From NCBI RefSeq assembly GCF_026262575.1, contig NZ_JAPKFL010000017.1:61791-125790 (forward strand): 64,000 nucleotides of DNA, read 5' to 3'. Both the position numbers and the translations under genes were made by a program. Every line of letters starts with the position of its first letter. Position 1 is the stretch's first letter. This DNA is from Streptomyces marinisediminis (lineage in GTDB: Bacteria > Actinomycetota > Actinomycetes > Streptomycetales > Streptomycetaceae). Shown here piece after piece: positions 45,021 through 53,438 of the stretch. The notes beneath the pieces were generated by a model. The model saw only the letters and a program-made list of their open reading frames with translations, was not told the origin of the DNA and did not search any database.

Positions 45021-45572
45021 ATGAGCAGTGAGCCGGAGCAGCAGATCGGGGTCGGCACGCCGGACGCGTTCCAGCGTCTGTGGACACCGCACCGGATGGC
45101 CTACATCCAGGGCGAGAACAAGCCCTCGGGCCCCGGTGCGGAGGACGGCTGCCCGTTCTGCGTGATCCCGCGGAAGGACGACGCGGACGGCCTCGTCCTG
45201 GCCCGCGGCGAGCACGTCTACGCGGTGCTCAACCTCTACCCGTACACCGGCGGCCACTGCATGGTCGTCCCCTTCCGGCACGTGGCGGACTACGCCGGGC
45301 TGACCGATCCGGAGACGGCCGAGCTGGCGCTGCTGACGAAGCGGGCGATGACGGCCCTGCGCACCGCGTCGGGCGCGCAGGGGTTCAACGTCGGCATGAA
45401 CCTCGGGGCCGTCGCGGGCGCCGGCATCGCGGCGCACCTGCACCAGCACATCGTGCCCCGCTGGGGCGGGGACACCAACTTCATGCCGGTCGTCGGCCAC
45501 ACCCGGGTGCTGCCGCAGTTGCTGGCCGACACCCGGCGCATGCTGGCCGAGGCCTGGCCCGCCGAGGACTGA
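45021..45572 (+). CDS. HIT family protein
   Basis: A 183-residue histidine triad protein of the nucleotide hydrolase/transferase superfamily. The catalytic motif reads GIAAHLHQHIVPRWGGD (HxHxH), preceded by the Zn-type DGCPFCVIP segment and VLNLYPYTGGHCMVVPFRH. The larger N-terminus (~45 residues) matches the AP4A phosphorylase-like actinobacterial type. I choose ATG 45021 because TATGCT ends seven bases upstream with no RBS, which suits a leaderless message; an in-frame ATG at 45009 is the alternative. In related genomes it precedes the PIM synthesis genes, as it nearly does here. Confidence 0.88.
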   Translation: MSSEPEQQIGVGTPDAFQRLWTPHRMAYIQGENKPSGPGAEDGCPFCVIPRKDDADGLVLARGEHVYAVLNLYPYTGGHCMVVPFRHVADYAGLTDPETAELALLTKRAMTALRTASGAQGFNVGMNLGAVAGAGIAAHLHQHIVPRWGGDTNFMPVVGHTRVLPQLLADTRRMLAEAWPAED

Positions 45573-45627
45573 GCCAGCGGGCCCGAGCGCCCCCGGCCGC
45601 ACCGCGCCCCGGCGCCGGGAGGCCGGC

Positions 45628-47298
45628 TCAGACGTCGTACCGGTCGGCGTTGGCGGGCGTGGGGGCCTGCACGGCGCCGCTGAGGAACGAGGAGCGGGCC
45701 TGGAACTTGTCGGTGTCCACCCCGTTGGCCGCCAGCACCTGCACGGTGGCCGTGTGCACCGCGCGGAGCACCGGGGTGGCGGCGCGCAGCGCGTCGTCGG
45801 CCATGAAGCGGTGCCGCCAGGGCTGGTTGGCCCACGTGTGGCGCAGCCCGAACGGCTCGGGCAGCGTGAGCTTGCCGCCGAGGAAGTCCAGCACGGGCGG
45901 GAACCAGGTCAGCGGGGCGCGGGCGGCCAGACGCACCACCTCGGGCGTCTCCACCAGGGGCAGCGAGACCGTCTTGGTCTCCCAGAACTTCACGTGCTTG
46001 GCCACCGACTTCTCCTTCGGTGACGGCTTGGTGGTGAACAGCGGGTGCACCGGACCGAGCGCGTGCCCGGTGACCTCCACGCGCAGCGTGTGGTGCAGCA
46101 CCGTCACCGTGATCATCAGGGTCAGCACGAGCTGGCCGTCCCAGAGCACGAACTGCACGCCCAGGTAGTGCCGGTTGCCGCTGCCGAACTGCTGCTCGTT
46201 GCAGATCCGCTGGATCTCGAAGTCCTTGACCTGGAAGGACTCCACCTCCTGCCCGTCCGGCCGGGCCACCTCCTTGGCACCCTCACCGACGGGCGCGACG
46301 ACCCAGTGCCGGACCGAGGGCTTGGGGAACCCCCCGGTGTGCAGCGGGCCGCGCTCCAGCAGGCGCAGCCGGTCCTCGATGGCCCGCACGACGTCCCAGC
46401 TCCGGAACGGGTTGATGTCGTCCACGCCCTCGGCCGGGGTCAGCTCCTCCGCGAGCTGCCAGCTCCCCCAGCGGGTGCCCATGCCCAGTATCCCCTTGGG
46501 CCCGGCGTAGAAGACGACGTTGCTGTGCTGCTCGGCGGCGACCCGGATCAGCGCCTGCCGCAGCTTCTCGGCCTCCTTGTCGTTCGGGTCCTGCGGCACG
46601 GCCTCGGGGATGCGCGCCCCGACGCCGCCGCCCCCCAGCAGGCTGCTCCAGTAGGCGCGCAGGTCCTTGGCGTAGCGCTCGCAGATCCGCTTGGCCACCA
46701 GCCAGCCGACGACCGGGGCGAGGAGCATCGCGATCAGGTAGAGCCCGAGGAGGCCGCCCAGGGGCAGGGCGACGGCGAGCACCAGCACGAGTCCGGCCAG
46801 CGCGGCCAGGGCCAGCACGCCGAAGACCCCGGCCCGGCGGTTCTGCGCCCCGGCGAGCGTGCGCCGGAGCTGGAACCCGACCAGCCACAGCAGGACGCCG
46901 GGCAGGAAGAACAGGCCGAAGACGACCATCACCAGCGTGAGCTTGATGTCGCGGGCCTTGCGCAGCCGGGTGGCGGCCAGGCAGTGGTCGACGACGGAGA
47001 TCGGGTCGGTGCCGAAGGACTGGATGAGCGGCTTGCGGCCGCCCCCGAGCATCCGCACCCGCACCGCGCGGGAGAACGCCTCCCCGAGATTCGGTTCGAA
47101 CAGGGACAGCTTAGGCTTGCTGACGGACGTCGCCTCGTTGGCGTCCACCAGCGGTGCGACCGGGCCGTCCCGGTACGCGGCCGAGGCCAGCGCCTGGGTG
47201 GCCGCCGTCTGCCCGGAGTCGCCGCCGCTCAGCGGCACCTGGGCACCGGCGCTGAAGTCCACCTCCACGGCGTGCTTGCGGTCGTCGAAGCCTGCCAC
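45628..47298 (-). CDS. Large membrane protein of unknown function
   Basis: A 556-residue protein that I do not recognise. Residues ~1-100 are soluble; two to four hydrophobic helices follow (LVMVVFGLFFLPGVLLWLVGF; VFGVLALAALAGLVLVLAVALPLGGLLGLYLIAMLLAPVVGWLV). A large soluble domain of ~330 residues follows, with stretches such as VVFYAGPKGILGMGTRWGSWQLAEELTPA and RICNEQQFGSGNRHYLGVQFVLWDG. GTG 47298 has AGGAG upstream; earlier TTG (47328) or GTG (47310) starts are weaker. It sits between the HIT and PI synthase genes but on the opposite strand. Monocistronic. Confidence 0.72.
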   Translation of the reverse strand: MAGFDDRKHAVEVDFSAGAQVPLSGGDSGQTAATQALASAAYRDGPVAPLVDANEATSVSKPKLSLFEPNLGEAFSRAVRVRMLGGGRKPLIQSFGTDPISVVDHCLAATRLRKARDIKLTLVMVVFGLFFLPGVLLWLVGFQLRRTLAGAQNRRAGVFGVLALAALAGLVLVLAVALPLGGLLGLYLIAMLLAPVVGWLVAKRICERYAKDLRAYWSSLLGGGGVGARIPEAVPQDPNDKEAEKLRQALIRVAAEQHSNVVFYAGPKGILGMGTRWGSWQLAEELTPAEGVDDINPFRSWDVVRAIEDRLRLLERGPLHTGGFPKPSVRHWVVAPVGEGAKEVARPDGQEVESFQVKDFEIQRICNEQQFGSGNRHYLGVQFVLWDGQLVLTLMITVTVLHHTLRVEVTGHALGPVHPLFTTKPSPKEKSVAKHVKFWETKTVSLPLVETPEVVRLAARAPLTWFPPVLDFLGGKLTLPEPFGLRHTWANQPWRHRFMADDALRAATPVLRAVHTATVQVLAANGVDTDKFQARSSFLSGAVQAPTPANADRYDV

Positions 47299-48050
47299 TG
47301 CTGCCCCCACTCCTGTTTCCGCGCACAAGCCACTGCCCCACTCCCCGCGGGGGCGGAGCGTGAAACATCTGCCGGAGTGTCAGCGTAGCGGTGCCCAGCG
47401 CACGTTCCCCCCTCTTTGCCGCATCCGTCGCGCGGTCCGCGGCGGCCGCGGGGCACGCCGGGCGTAACTGCGGCCGCCGCGGACCGCGGCACCGGGGCGG
47501 GCGGGCGCCGGTCCGCCGCCCCGGCGGCCGGCCTCCGGCGCGTCCGGCCCCGGGCGCCGGCATCGTGGCTGCGCCTGCCGGTCTGCCCGTCCGGTGTTCG
47601 GGCCCGCCGGTCCGCCTGTCCGGTGGCCGGGTCCGCTGGTCCGCTGGTCCGTCTGTCCGGTGTCCCCGGGCCTGCTCGTGTGGCCGTCTGATGTTCGGGT
47701 CTGCTGGTGTGGTCGTGGTGTCCGGGTCCGGCTGCCCGGTGTCCGCCTGCTCACCCAGTGTCCGGGGTGGCCGTCTGCCGTCCGGCGGCCGGGCCGGCCG
47801 TCCGGGAGGGGCGACGGCGCGAGGAGGGGCCGGCCGCCGGGGCGCGCGCCGCGCCGGCGCGCTCCCCGCGCCGCCCGCAGACCGCGTGCGCCGCCGGTCC
47901 CGGCTCGCCCGCGCCCGTCCCGGCGCGCCGGGCGCGGCGCCGCCCGCACCCGTTCGTGCTACCGCTCCGTAACGCCGCCGCCGCGCTGGCTACGATGGGG
48001 CGGCCGGTGGCCGCCGAAGCGCCACCGCCCGCACCGACCCCGGGACCGCC
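47299..48050. other. 750-bp gene-free region with degenerate GTCCGG-type repeats
   Basis: No gene can be supported here; open frames are Arg/Pro/Gly-rich. From about 47575 to 47780 the plus strand is strikingly G/T-rich with many copies of words like GTCCGGTGT, GGTCCGCTGGTCCG and TGTCCGG. It divides the divergent 556-residue membrane gene and the PI operon, so promoters for both must lie at its ends. Confidence 0.55.
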
Positions 48051-48740
48051 ATGCTGAACAAGTACGCGCGTGCGTTCTTCACGCGTGTCCTGACCCCGTT
48101 CGCCGCGCTGCTGCTGCGCCTGGGGGTGAGCCCGGACGCCGTCACCCTGGTCGGCACGGCCGGAGTGGTGGCCGGAGCGCTGGTGTTCTTCCCGCTCGGG
48201 GAGTTCTTCTGGGGCGTCGTGACCATCACGGTGTTCGTCTTCTCCGACCTCGTCGACGGCAACATGGCCCGGCAGTCGGGGCGCTCCAGCCGCTGGGGGG
48301 CGTTCTTGGACTCCACCCTCGACCGGGTGGCGGACGCCGCCGTCTTCGGCGGGCTCGCCCTGTGGTTCGCGGGCGCGGGCGACTCCCTCCTGCTGTGCGC
48401 GCTGGCGATCTTCTGCCTGGCCAGCGGGCAGGTCGTCTCCTACACCAAGGCCCGCGGCGAGAGCATCGGGCTCCCGGTGAACGTCAACGGCCTGGTCGAG
48501 CGGGCCGAGCGCCTGGTGATCACGCTGGTGCTGACCGGGCTGGCAGGTTTCGAGACCACGTTCGGCGTCCCGCACCTCGGCGTGCTGCTGCCGGTCGCCC
48601 TATGGGCGGTCGCCGTGGGCAGCGCCGTCACCCTGGTGCAGCGCGTGGTCACGGTGCGCCGGGAGGCCGCCGCCGCGGACGCCGCCCCCGCCGCCCCGGC
48701 GCCGGGCGGCACGGAGAAGGGGAGGGGAGGGCCCGCATGA
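48051..48740 (+). CDS. pgsA: Phosphatidylinositol phosphate synthase (CDP-alcohol phosphatidyltransferase)
   Basis: A 229-residue membrane enzyme that joins CDP-diacylglycerol with inositol 3-phosphate to make PI phosphate, the start of phosphatidylinositol and PIM synthesis in actinobacteria. The metal-binding signature reads DLVDGNMARQSGRSSRWGAFLDSTLDR (DG...AR...G...D...D). Five to six helices surround it. The neighbouring acyltransferase and PimA genes decide PI rather than phosphatidylglycerol phosphate specificity. ATG 48051 is preceded only by a CGGGACCGCC stretch, a weak RBS. The stop overlaps the next start by four bases. Confidence 0.9.
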   Translation: MLNKYARAFFTRVLTPFAALLLRLGVSPDAVTLVGTAGVVAGALVFFPLGEFFWGVVTITVFVFSDLVDGNMARQSGRSSRWGAFLDSTLDRVADAAVFGGLALWFAGAGDSLLLCALAIFCLASGQVVSYTKARGESIGLPVNVNGLVERAERLVITLVLTGLAGFETTFGVPHLGVLLPVALWAVAVGSAVTLVQRVVTVRREAAAADAAPAAPAPGGTEKGRGGPA

Positions 48741-49660
48741 GGGAACGGCTCACCGACGGCCTGTACGGGCTGGGCTGGGCGGGCGTGAAGCGGCTGCCGG
48801 AACCGGTCGCCGTACGGCTCGGGCAGCGCATCGCGGACGTCGCCTGGAAGCGGCGCGGGCCGGGCGTGCGGCAGTTGGAGGCGAACCTCGCCCGCGTCGT
48901 CCCCGACGCCTCCGCGCAGCGGCTCACCGAGCTGTCCCGGGCCGGGATGCGCTCCTACCTGCGCTACTGGATGGAGTCCTTCCGGCTCCCCGCCTGGGAC
49001 CACGAGCGCATCGCGAACGGCATGCGGCTGCTGGACGCCCACCGGCTCACCGAGCCGCTGGAGCAGGGCCGCGGCGCCGTGCTGGCCCTGCCGCACCTGG
49101 CGAACTGGGACCTCGCCGGCGCCTGGGCCACCACGCAGCTCGGGGTGAACCTGGCCACCGTCGCCGAGCGGCTGAAGCCCGCCTCGCTCTACGACCGGTT
49201 CGTCGCCTACCGCGAGTCGCTGGGCATGGAGGTGCTGCCGCACGACGGCGGCACGCCGTTCGGGGTGCTGGCCCGCCGCCTGCGCGCGGGCCAGGTCGTC
49301 GCCCTCGTCGCGGACCGGGACCTGTCGGCCTCCGGCGTGGAAGTGTCCTTCTTCGGCGAGCCCGCGCGGATGCCCCCCGGCCCCGCGCTGCTGGCCCTGC
49401 AGACCGGCGCCCCGCTGCTGCCCGCCAGCCTGTGGTTCGACGACACCCCGGTGATGAAGGCCCGCGTCCACCCCGCGATCGAGGTGCCCGCCGAGGGCAC
49501 CCGGCGGGAGAAGGCCGCGGCGATGACCCAGGCGCTGGCCGACGTCTTCGCCGAGGCGATCGCCGCCCACCCCACCGACTGGCACATGCTGCAGCGCCTG
49601 TGGCCGGCCGATCCGCCCACCCGGCCCGGCGGACCGGCGAAGAGGGAGCCGCGCCCGTGA
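48737..49660 (+). CDS. Phosphatidylinositol mannoside acyltransferase
   Basis: A 307-residue HtrB/lauroyl-acyltransferase-like enzyme, the family of mycobacterial PatA, which acylates the mannose of PIM. Key stretches are GAVLALPHLANWDLAGAW with the HX4D motif, VALVADRDLSASGVEVSFFGEPARMPPGPALLALQTGAPLLPASLWF, and the ending AIAAHPTDWHMLQRLWP typical of the family. It lacks a long membrane segment and likely binds the inner leaflet. ATG 48737 overlaps the pgsA stop; its own stop overlaps pimA. The tightly packed order supports one PIM operon. Confidence 0.9.
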   Translation: MRERLTDGLYGLGWAGVKRLPEPVAVRLGQRIADVAWKRRGPGVRQLEANLARVVPDASAQRLTELSRAGMRSYLRYWMESFRLPAWDHERIANGMRLLDAHRLTEPLEQGRGAVLALPHLANWDLAGAWATTQLGVNLATVAERLKPASLYDRFVAYRESLGMEVLPHDGGTPFGVLARRLRAGQVVALVADRDLSASGVEVSFFGEPARMPPGPALLALQTGAPLLPASLWFDDTPVMKARVHPAIEVPAEGTRREKAAAMTQALADVFAEAIAAHPTDWHMLQRLWPADPPTRPGGPAKREPRP

Positions 49661-50817
49661 GGATCGGCATCGTCTGCCCCTACTCCTGGGACGTGCCCGG
49701 GGGCGTGCAGTTCCACATCCGCGACTGCGCCGAACACCTGATCCGCCTCGGTCACCGGGTGTCCGTGCTGACCCCGGCCGACGACGACAAGCCGCTGCCG
49801 TCCTACGTGGTCTCCGCCGGGCGTGCCCTGCCGGTGCCCTACAACGGCTCGGTGGCCCGGCTCAGCTTCGGCGTGCTCTCCGCCGCCCGGGTGCGCCGCT
49901 GGCTGGCGGACGGCGACTTCGACGTGCTGCACGTGCACGAGCCGGCGGCGCCCTCGCTGTCCCTGCTGGCCTGCTGGGCGGCGCGCGGGCCCATCGTCGC
50001 CACCTTCCACACCTCCAACCCGCGCTCGCGGGCCATGGTCGCGGCCTACCCGATCCTCCAGCCCGCGCTGGAGAAGATCAGCGCCCGCATCGCGGTCAGC
50101 GAGTACGCGCGGCGCACGCTGGTCGAGCACCTGGGCGGGGACGCCGTCGTCATCCCCAACGGGGTCGACGTGGGCTTCTTCGCCGACGCCGAGCCCAAGG
50201 CCGAGTGGGAGGGCGGGACGATCGGCTTCATCGGCCGCATCGACGAGCCGCGCAAGGGCCTGCCGGTGCTGATGCGGGCGCTGCCGGCGATCCTGGAGCG
50301 GCGCCCGGCGGCGCGGCTGCTGGTGGCCGGCCGGGGGGACGAGAAGGAGGCCGTGGCGGGCCTGCCCGCGCACCTGCGCGACAGGGTCCAGTTCCTGGGC
50401 ATGGTCAGCGACGAGGACAAGGCGCGGCTGCTGCGCAGCGTGGACGTCTACGTGGCGCCCAACACCGGGGGCGAGAGCTTCGGCATCATTCTCGTCGAGG
50501 CCATGTCGGCCGGGGCCCCGGTGCTGGCCAGCGACCTGGACGCGTTCGTCCAGGTGCTCGGCGGGGGTGAGGCGGGCGAGACCTACCCGAACGAGGACGC
50601 CGACGCGCTCGCCCGGGCGGCCGTGCGGCTGCTGGGCGACGCCGACCGGCGCGCCGAACTGCGCGCGCGGGCCTCCGCGCACGTGCGGCGCTTCGACTGG
50701 GGCACGGTCGCCGCCGACATCCTGGCGGTCTACGAGACGGTCACCGAGGGCGCCTCCACGGTGGCCGAGGACGACCGCATGCGTCCGTGGAACCGGCTGC
50801 GCCCCGGACGCGCCTGA
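49657..50817 (+). CDS. pimA: GDP-mannose-dependent PI alpha-mannosyltransferase
   Basis: A 386-residue GT4 glycosyltransferase that moves mannose from GDP-mannose to the 2-OH of phosphatidylinositol, starting PIM synthesis at the membrane. It shows VRIGIVCPYSWDVPGGVQFHIRDCAEHLIRLGH, DVLHVHEPAAPSLSLLA, VIPNGVDVGFF, GFIGRIDEPRKGLPVLM and the GT4 motif PNTGGESFGIILVEAMSAGAPVLASDLDAF with the catalytic Glu pair. GTG 49657 overlaps the acyltransferase stop. A C-terminal tail (EDDRMRPWNRLRPGRA) is basic. Confidence 0.92.
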   Translation: MRIGIVCPYSWDVPGGVQFHIRDCAEHLIRLGHRVSVLTPADDDKPLPSYVVSAGRALPVPYNGSVARLSFGVLSAARVRRWLADGDFDVLHVHEPAAPSLSLLACWAARGPIVATFHTSNPRSRAMVAAYPILQPALEKISARIAVSEYARRTLVEHLGGDAVVIPNGVDVGFFADAEPKAEWEGGTIGFIGRIDEPRKGLPVLMRALPAILERRPAARLLVAGRGDEKEAVAGLPAHLRDRVQFLGMVSDEDKARLLRSVDVYVAPNTGGESFGIILVEAMSAGAPVLASDLDAFVQVLGGGEAGETYPNEDADALARAAVRLLGDADRRAELRARASAHVRRFDWGTVAADILAVYETVTEGASTVAEDDRMRPWNRLRPGRA

Positions 50818-50877
50818 CCCGCCCGGGGCCGCTCCGGGCCCCCGGGGCACGCGGGGCGTCCGCTAACGTTGCGCCCT

Positions 50878-51594
50878 GTGACTGCGCTTTCCTGGGTCGT
50901 GTGGACCACCCTCGCGCTGGTGGTCGTCGGCGTCTACCTGAGCTGGACGGCCGGGCGCCTGGACCGGCTGCACGCCCGGATCGACGCCGCGCGTGCCGCG
51001 CTGGACGCCCAGCTCCTGCGGCGGGCCTCCGTCGCCCAGGAGCTGGCCACCTCCGGCGTCTTCGACCCGGCCGCCTCCATGCTGCTCTACCAGAGCGCCC
51101 ACGACGCCCGGCTCGCGGCCGAGGAGAGCCGTGAGGTGGCCGAGAGCGAGCTGAGCCAGGCGCTGCGGGCCGTGCTCGGCGAGCCCGGCCAGATGGAGGC
51201 GGTGCGCGCGGTGCCCGGGGGCGAGGAGTCCGTCGGCGAGCTGGCCGAGGCGGTGCGCCGGGTGCCGATGGCGCGGCGGTTCCACAACGACGCGGTGCGC
51301 GCCGCCCGCGCGCTGCGGCGGCACCGCGCGGTGCGCTGGCTGCGGCTGGCCGGGCACGCGCCGTTCCCGCTGGCCTTCGAGATGGACGACGGGCCGCCCC
51401 CGGCCCTGGTGGACCGCTCCGGGAACGGAGCACCGGCGGGCGCCCCCGAGCCGACCGCCGCCCGCGACGCGGACCGGGCCGCGGAACACACCGCTGCCGC
51501 CGGGCGGGACGGCGGCGGGACCGGAGGCGGCGCTGCCGCCGGGGCCGGTGGCGGGGCCGGAAGCGCCGATCGGGGCACCGGAACGGGCCACTGA
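50878..51594 (+). CDS. LemA-like membrane-anchored protein
   Basis: A 238-residue protein with an N-terminal anchor helix (WVVWTTLALVVVGVYLSWTAG) and a helical body resembling LemA proteins (RLDRLHARIDAARAALDAQLLRRASVAQELA, then ARRFHNDAVRAARALRRHRAVRWLRLAGHAPFPLAFEMDD). A Gly/Ala-rich tail follows (~60 residues). Function in actinobacteria is unknown. I choose GTG 50878: TAACGT (50864-50869) ends eight bases upstream with no RBS, so the message may be leaderless. It follows pimA by 60 bp. Confidence 0.72.
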   Translation: MTALSWVVWTTLALVVVGVYLSWTAGRLDRLHARIDAARAALDAQLLRRASVAQELATSGVFDPAASMLLYQSAHDARLAAEESREVAESELSQALRAVLGEPGQMEAVRAVPGGEESVGELAEAVRRVPMARRFHNDAVRAARALRRHRAVRWLRLAGHAPFPLAFEMDDGPPPALVDRSGNGAPAGAPEPTAARDADRAAEHTAAAGRDGGGTGGGAAAGAGGGAGSADRGTGTGH

Positions 51595-51706
51595 CCGCGA
51601 ATTGGACCTTTCCCGGACACCGGGCGGCCCGGTTTTATCAATGATGGCGCAGGCTCGGTCGCGAAGTGGACTTCGTGGCCGGTCCGGGTGGCGTGCCGAA
51701 CGGGCC

Positions 51707-51712
51707 TACGAT
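51707..51712 (+). promoter_or_regulatory. Putative -10 for pdxS
   Basis: TACGAT, 74 bp before the chosen pdxS start, matches the common Streptomyces -10 pattern. No good -35 is seen. The leader to 51786 holds a GAGG ribosome site at 51777-51780. Confidence 0.4.
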
Positions 51713-51786
51713 GGACCGTGTCGGCCGTCTCGCCGCCTTCACCGCTTCCGTACCGTTAGTCGTCTTTCCGCCGAGTGAGGTCAACC

Positions 51787-52701
51787 GTGTCCACCACGTC
51801 CCCCAGCACTTCCCCGACCCCCGAGACCGGCACCGCGCGCGTCAAGCGCGGCATGGCCGAGCAGCTCAAGGGCGGCGTGATCATGGACGTCGTCACGCCG
51901 GAGCAGGCGAAGATCGCCGAGGACGCCGGTGCCGTCGCGGTCATGGCCCTGGAGCGGGTCCCGGCCGACATCCGCAAGGACGGCGGCGTCGCGCGCATGT
52001 CCGACCCGGACATGATCGAGGGCATCATCGACGCCGTCTCCATCCCGGTCATGGCCAAGTCCCGCATCGGCCACTTCGTCGAGGCCCAGGTCCTCCAGGC
52101 CCTCGGGGTCGACTACATCGACGAGTCCGAGGTCCTCACCCCGGCCGACGAGGTCAACCACAGCGACAAGTTCGCCTTCACCACCCCGTTCGTCTGCGGT
52201 GCCACCAATCTCGGCGAGGCCCTGCGCCGCATCGCCGAGGGTGCCGCGATGATCCGCTCCAAGGGCGAGGCCGGCACCGGCAACGTCGTCGAGGCCGTGC
52301 GCCACATGCGCCAGATCAAGGGCGACATCGCGCGCCTGAAGGGCCTGGACAACCACGAGCTGTACGCCGCGGCCAAGGAGCTGCGCGCCCCCTACGAGCT
52401 GGTGGCCGAGGTGGCCGAGCTGGGCAAGCTGCCCGTCGTGCTCTTCTCCGCCGGTGGCGTCGCCACCCCGGCCGACGCCGCGCTGATGCGCCAGCTCGGT
52501 GCCGAGGGCGTCTTCGTCGGCTCGGGCATCTTCAAGTCCGGCGACCCGGCCAAGCGCGCCGCCGCGATCGTGAAGGCCACCACCTTCTTCGACGACCCGA
52601 AGATCATCGCCGACGCCTCCCGCAATCTCGGTGAGGCCATGGTCGGCATCAACTGCGACACCCTGCCCGACGAGGAGCGCTACGCCAGCCGCGGCTGGTG
52701 A
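51787..52701 (+). CDS. pdxS: Pyridoxal 5'-phosphate synthase lyase subunit
   Basis: A 304-residue PdxS/Pdx1 barrel that makes PLP from ribose 5-phosphate, glyceraldehyde 3-phosphate and ammonia. Strong family stretches: VKRGMAEQLKGGVIMDVVTPEQAKIAEDAGAVAVMALERVP, ADIRKDGGVARMSDP, IPVMAKSRIGHFVEAQVL, DYIDESEVLTPAD, CGATNLGEALRRI, IRSKGEAGTG and FSAGGVATPADAALMRQLGAEGVFVGSGIFKSGDP. The active-site Lys residues lie in MAKSRIG and RSKGEAG. A GTG at 51787 with GAGG six bases upstream is chosen over GTG 51775. It works with PdxT in a 12+12 complex. Confidence 0.96.
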   Translation: MSTTSPSTSPTPETGTARVKRGMAEQLKGGVIMDVVTPEQAKIAEDAGAVAVMALERVPADIRKDGGVARMSDPDMIEGIIDAVSIPVMAKSRIGHFVEAQVLQALGVDYIDESEVLTPADEVNHSDKFAFTTPFVCGATNLGEALRRIAEGAAMIRSKGEAGTGNVVEAVRHMRQIKGDIARLKGLDNHELYAAAKELRAPYELVAEVAELGKLPVVLFSAGGVATPADAALMRQLGAEGVFVGSGIFKSGDPAKRAAAIVKATTFFDDPKIIADASRNLGEAMVGINCDTLPDEERYASRGW

Positions 52702-52721
52702 CCAGCGCCCCCACGCACGGC

Positions 52722-52767
52722 CGCCTGCGGGCGGCCCGGCCCCCGCGGGCCGGGCCGCCCGCAGGCG
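52722..52767 (+). terminator. Perfect 21-bp hairpin between pdxS and pdxT
   Basis: A perfect 21-bp GC stem (52722-52742 with 52747-52767) and a four-base CCGC loop start 20 bp after pdxS and end eight bases before the pdxT ribosome site. It looks like a terminator but lies between two genes whose products act together; it may instead give partial termination or protect pdxS mRNA, making more PdxS than PdxT. Confidence 0.7.
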
Positions 52768-52786
52768 CTGGTCCGAGAGGTACACC

Positions 52787-53377
52787 GTGAGCAACCCCGT
52801 CATCGGCGTCCTGGCCCTGCAGGGCGACGTCAGGGAACACCTGGCGGCGCTCGCCGGAGCGGGCGCGGACGCCCGTGCGGTGCGCCGGCCCGAGGAGCTG
52901 GCCGAGGTCGACGGCCTGGTCATCCCGGGCGGCGAGTCCACCACCATCTCCAAGCTGGCCTCGGCCTTCGGGCTGCTGGAGCCGCTGCGCGCCCGGGTGG
53001 GCGAGGGCATGCCCGCCTACGGCTCCTGCGCGGGCATGATCATGCTCGCCGACAAGATCCTGGACCCGCGCTCGGGCCAGGAGACGATCGGCGGCATCGA
53101 CATGATCGTGCGCCGCAACGCCTTCGGCCGCCAGAACGAGTCCTTCGAAGCCGCCGTGGAGGTGACCGGCGTCGACGGCGGCCCCGTCGAGGGGGTCTTC
53201 ATCCGCGCGCCGTGGGTGGAGTCCACCGGCGCCGGGGCCGAGGTCATCGCCGTCCACGACGGGCACCCCGTCGCGGTGCGCCAGGGCCGTCTGCTCGCCA
53301 CCGCCTTCCACCCCGAACTGACCGGCGACCACCGGGTGCACGAGATGTTCGCACAGATGGTGCGGGCAGCGGCGTGA
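52787..53377 (+). CDS. pdxT: Pyridoxal 5'-phosphate synthase glutaminase subunit
   Basis: A 196-residue class I glutamine amidotransferase that supplies ammonia to PdxS. Motifs: IGVLALQGDVREHLAAL, LVIPGGESTTISKLA, the nucleophile Cys81 in AYGSCAGMIMLA, the PdxT-specific GGIDMIVRRNAFGRQNESFEA, and the catalytic His/Glu in ATAFHPELTGDHRVHEMF. GTG 52787 has GAGAGG upstream. Subunit balance with pdxS may be set by the long hairpin between them. The yebC gene follows after 61 bp. Confidence 0.95.
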   Translation: MSNPVIGVLALQGDVREHLAALAGAGADARAVRRPEELAEVDGLVIPGGESTTISKLASAFGLLEPLRARVGEGMPAYGSCAGMIMLADKILDPRSGQETIGGIDMIVRRNAFGRQNESFEAAVEVTGVDGGPVEGVFIRAPWVESTGAGAEVIAVHDGHPVAVRQGRLLATAFHPELTGDHRVHEMFAQMVRAAA

Positions 53378-53438
53378 CGCGCTGACGGTAGGATCGGGCG
53401 CACTGGTAACCCGTTGGTGACATCGAAGGAGCGAGGCT

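Noticed and set aside
42564..45602. A 1012-codon open frame on the minus strand across thrS and the HIT gene
   Set aside because: It is the antisense shadow of real genes in high-GC DNA; composition is Gly/Arg/Val-rich and thrS is unmistakable on the plus strand.
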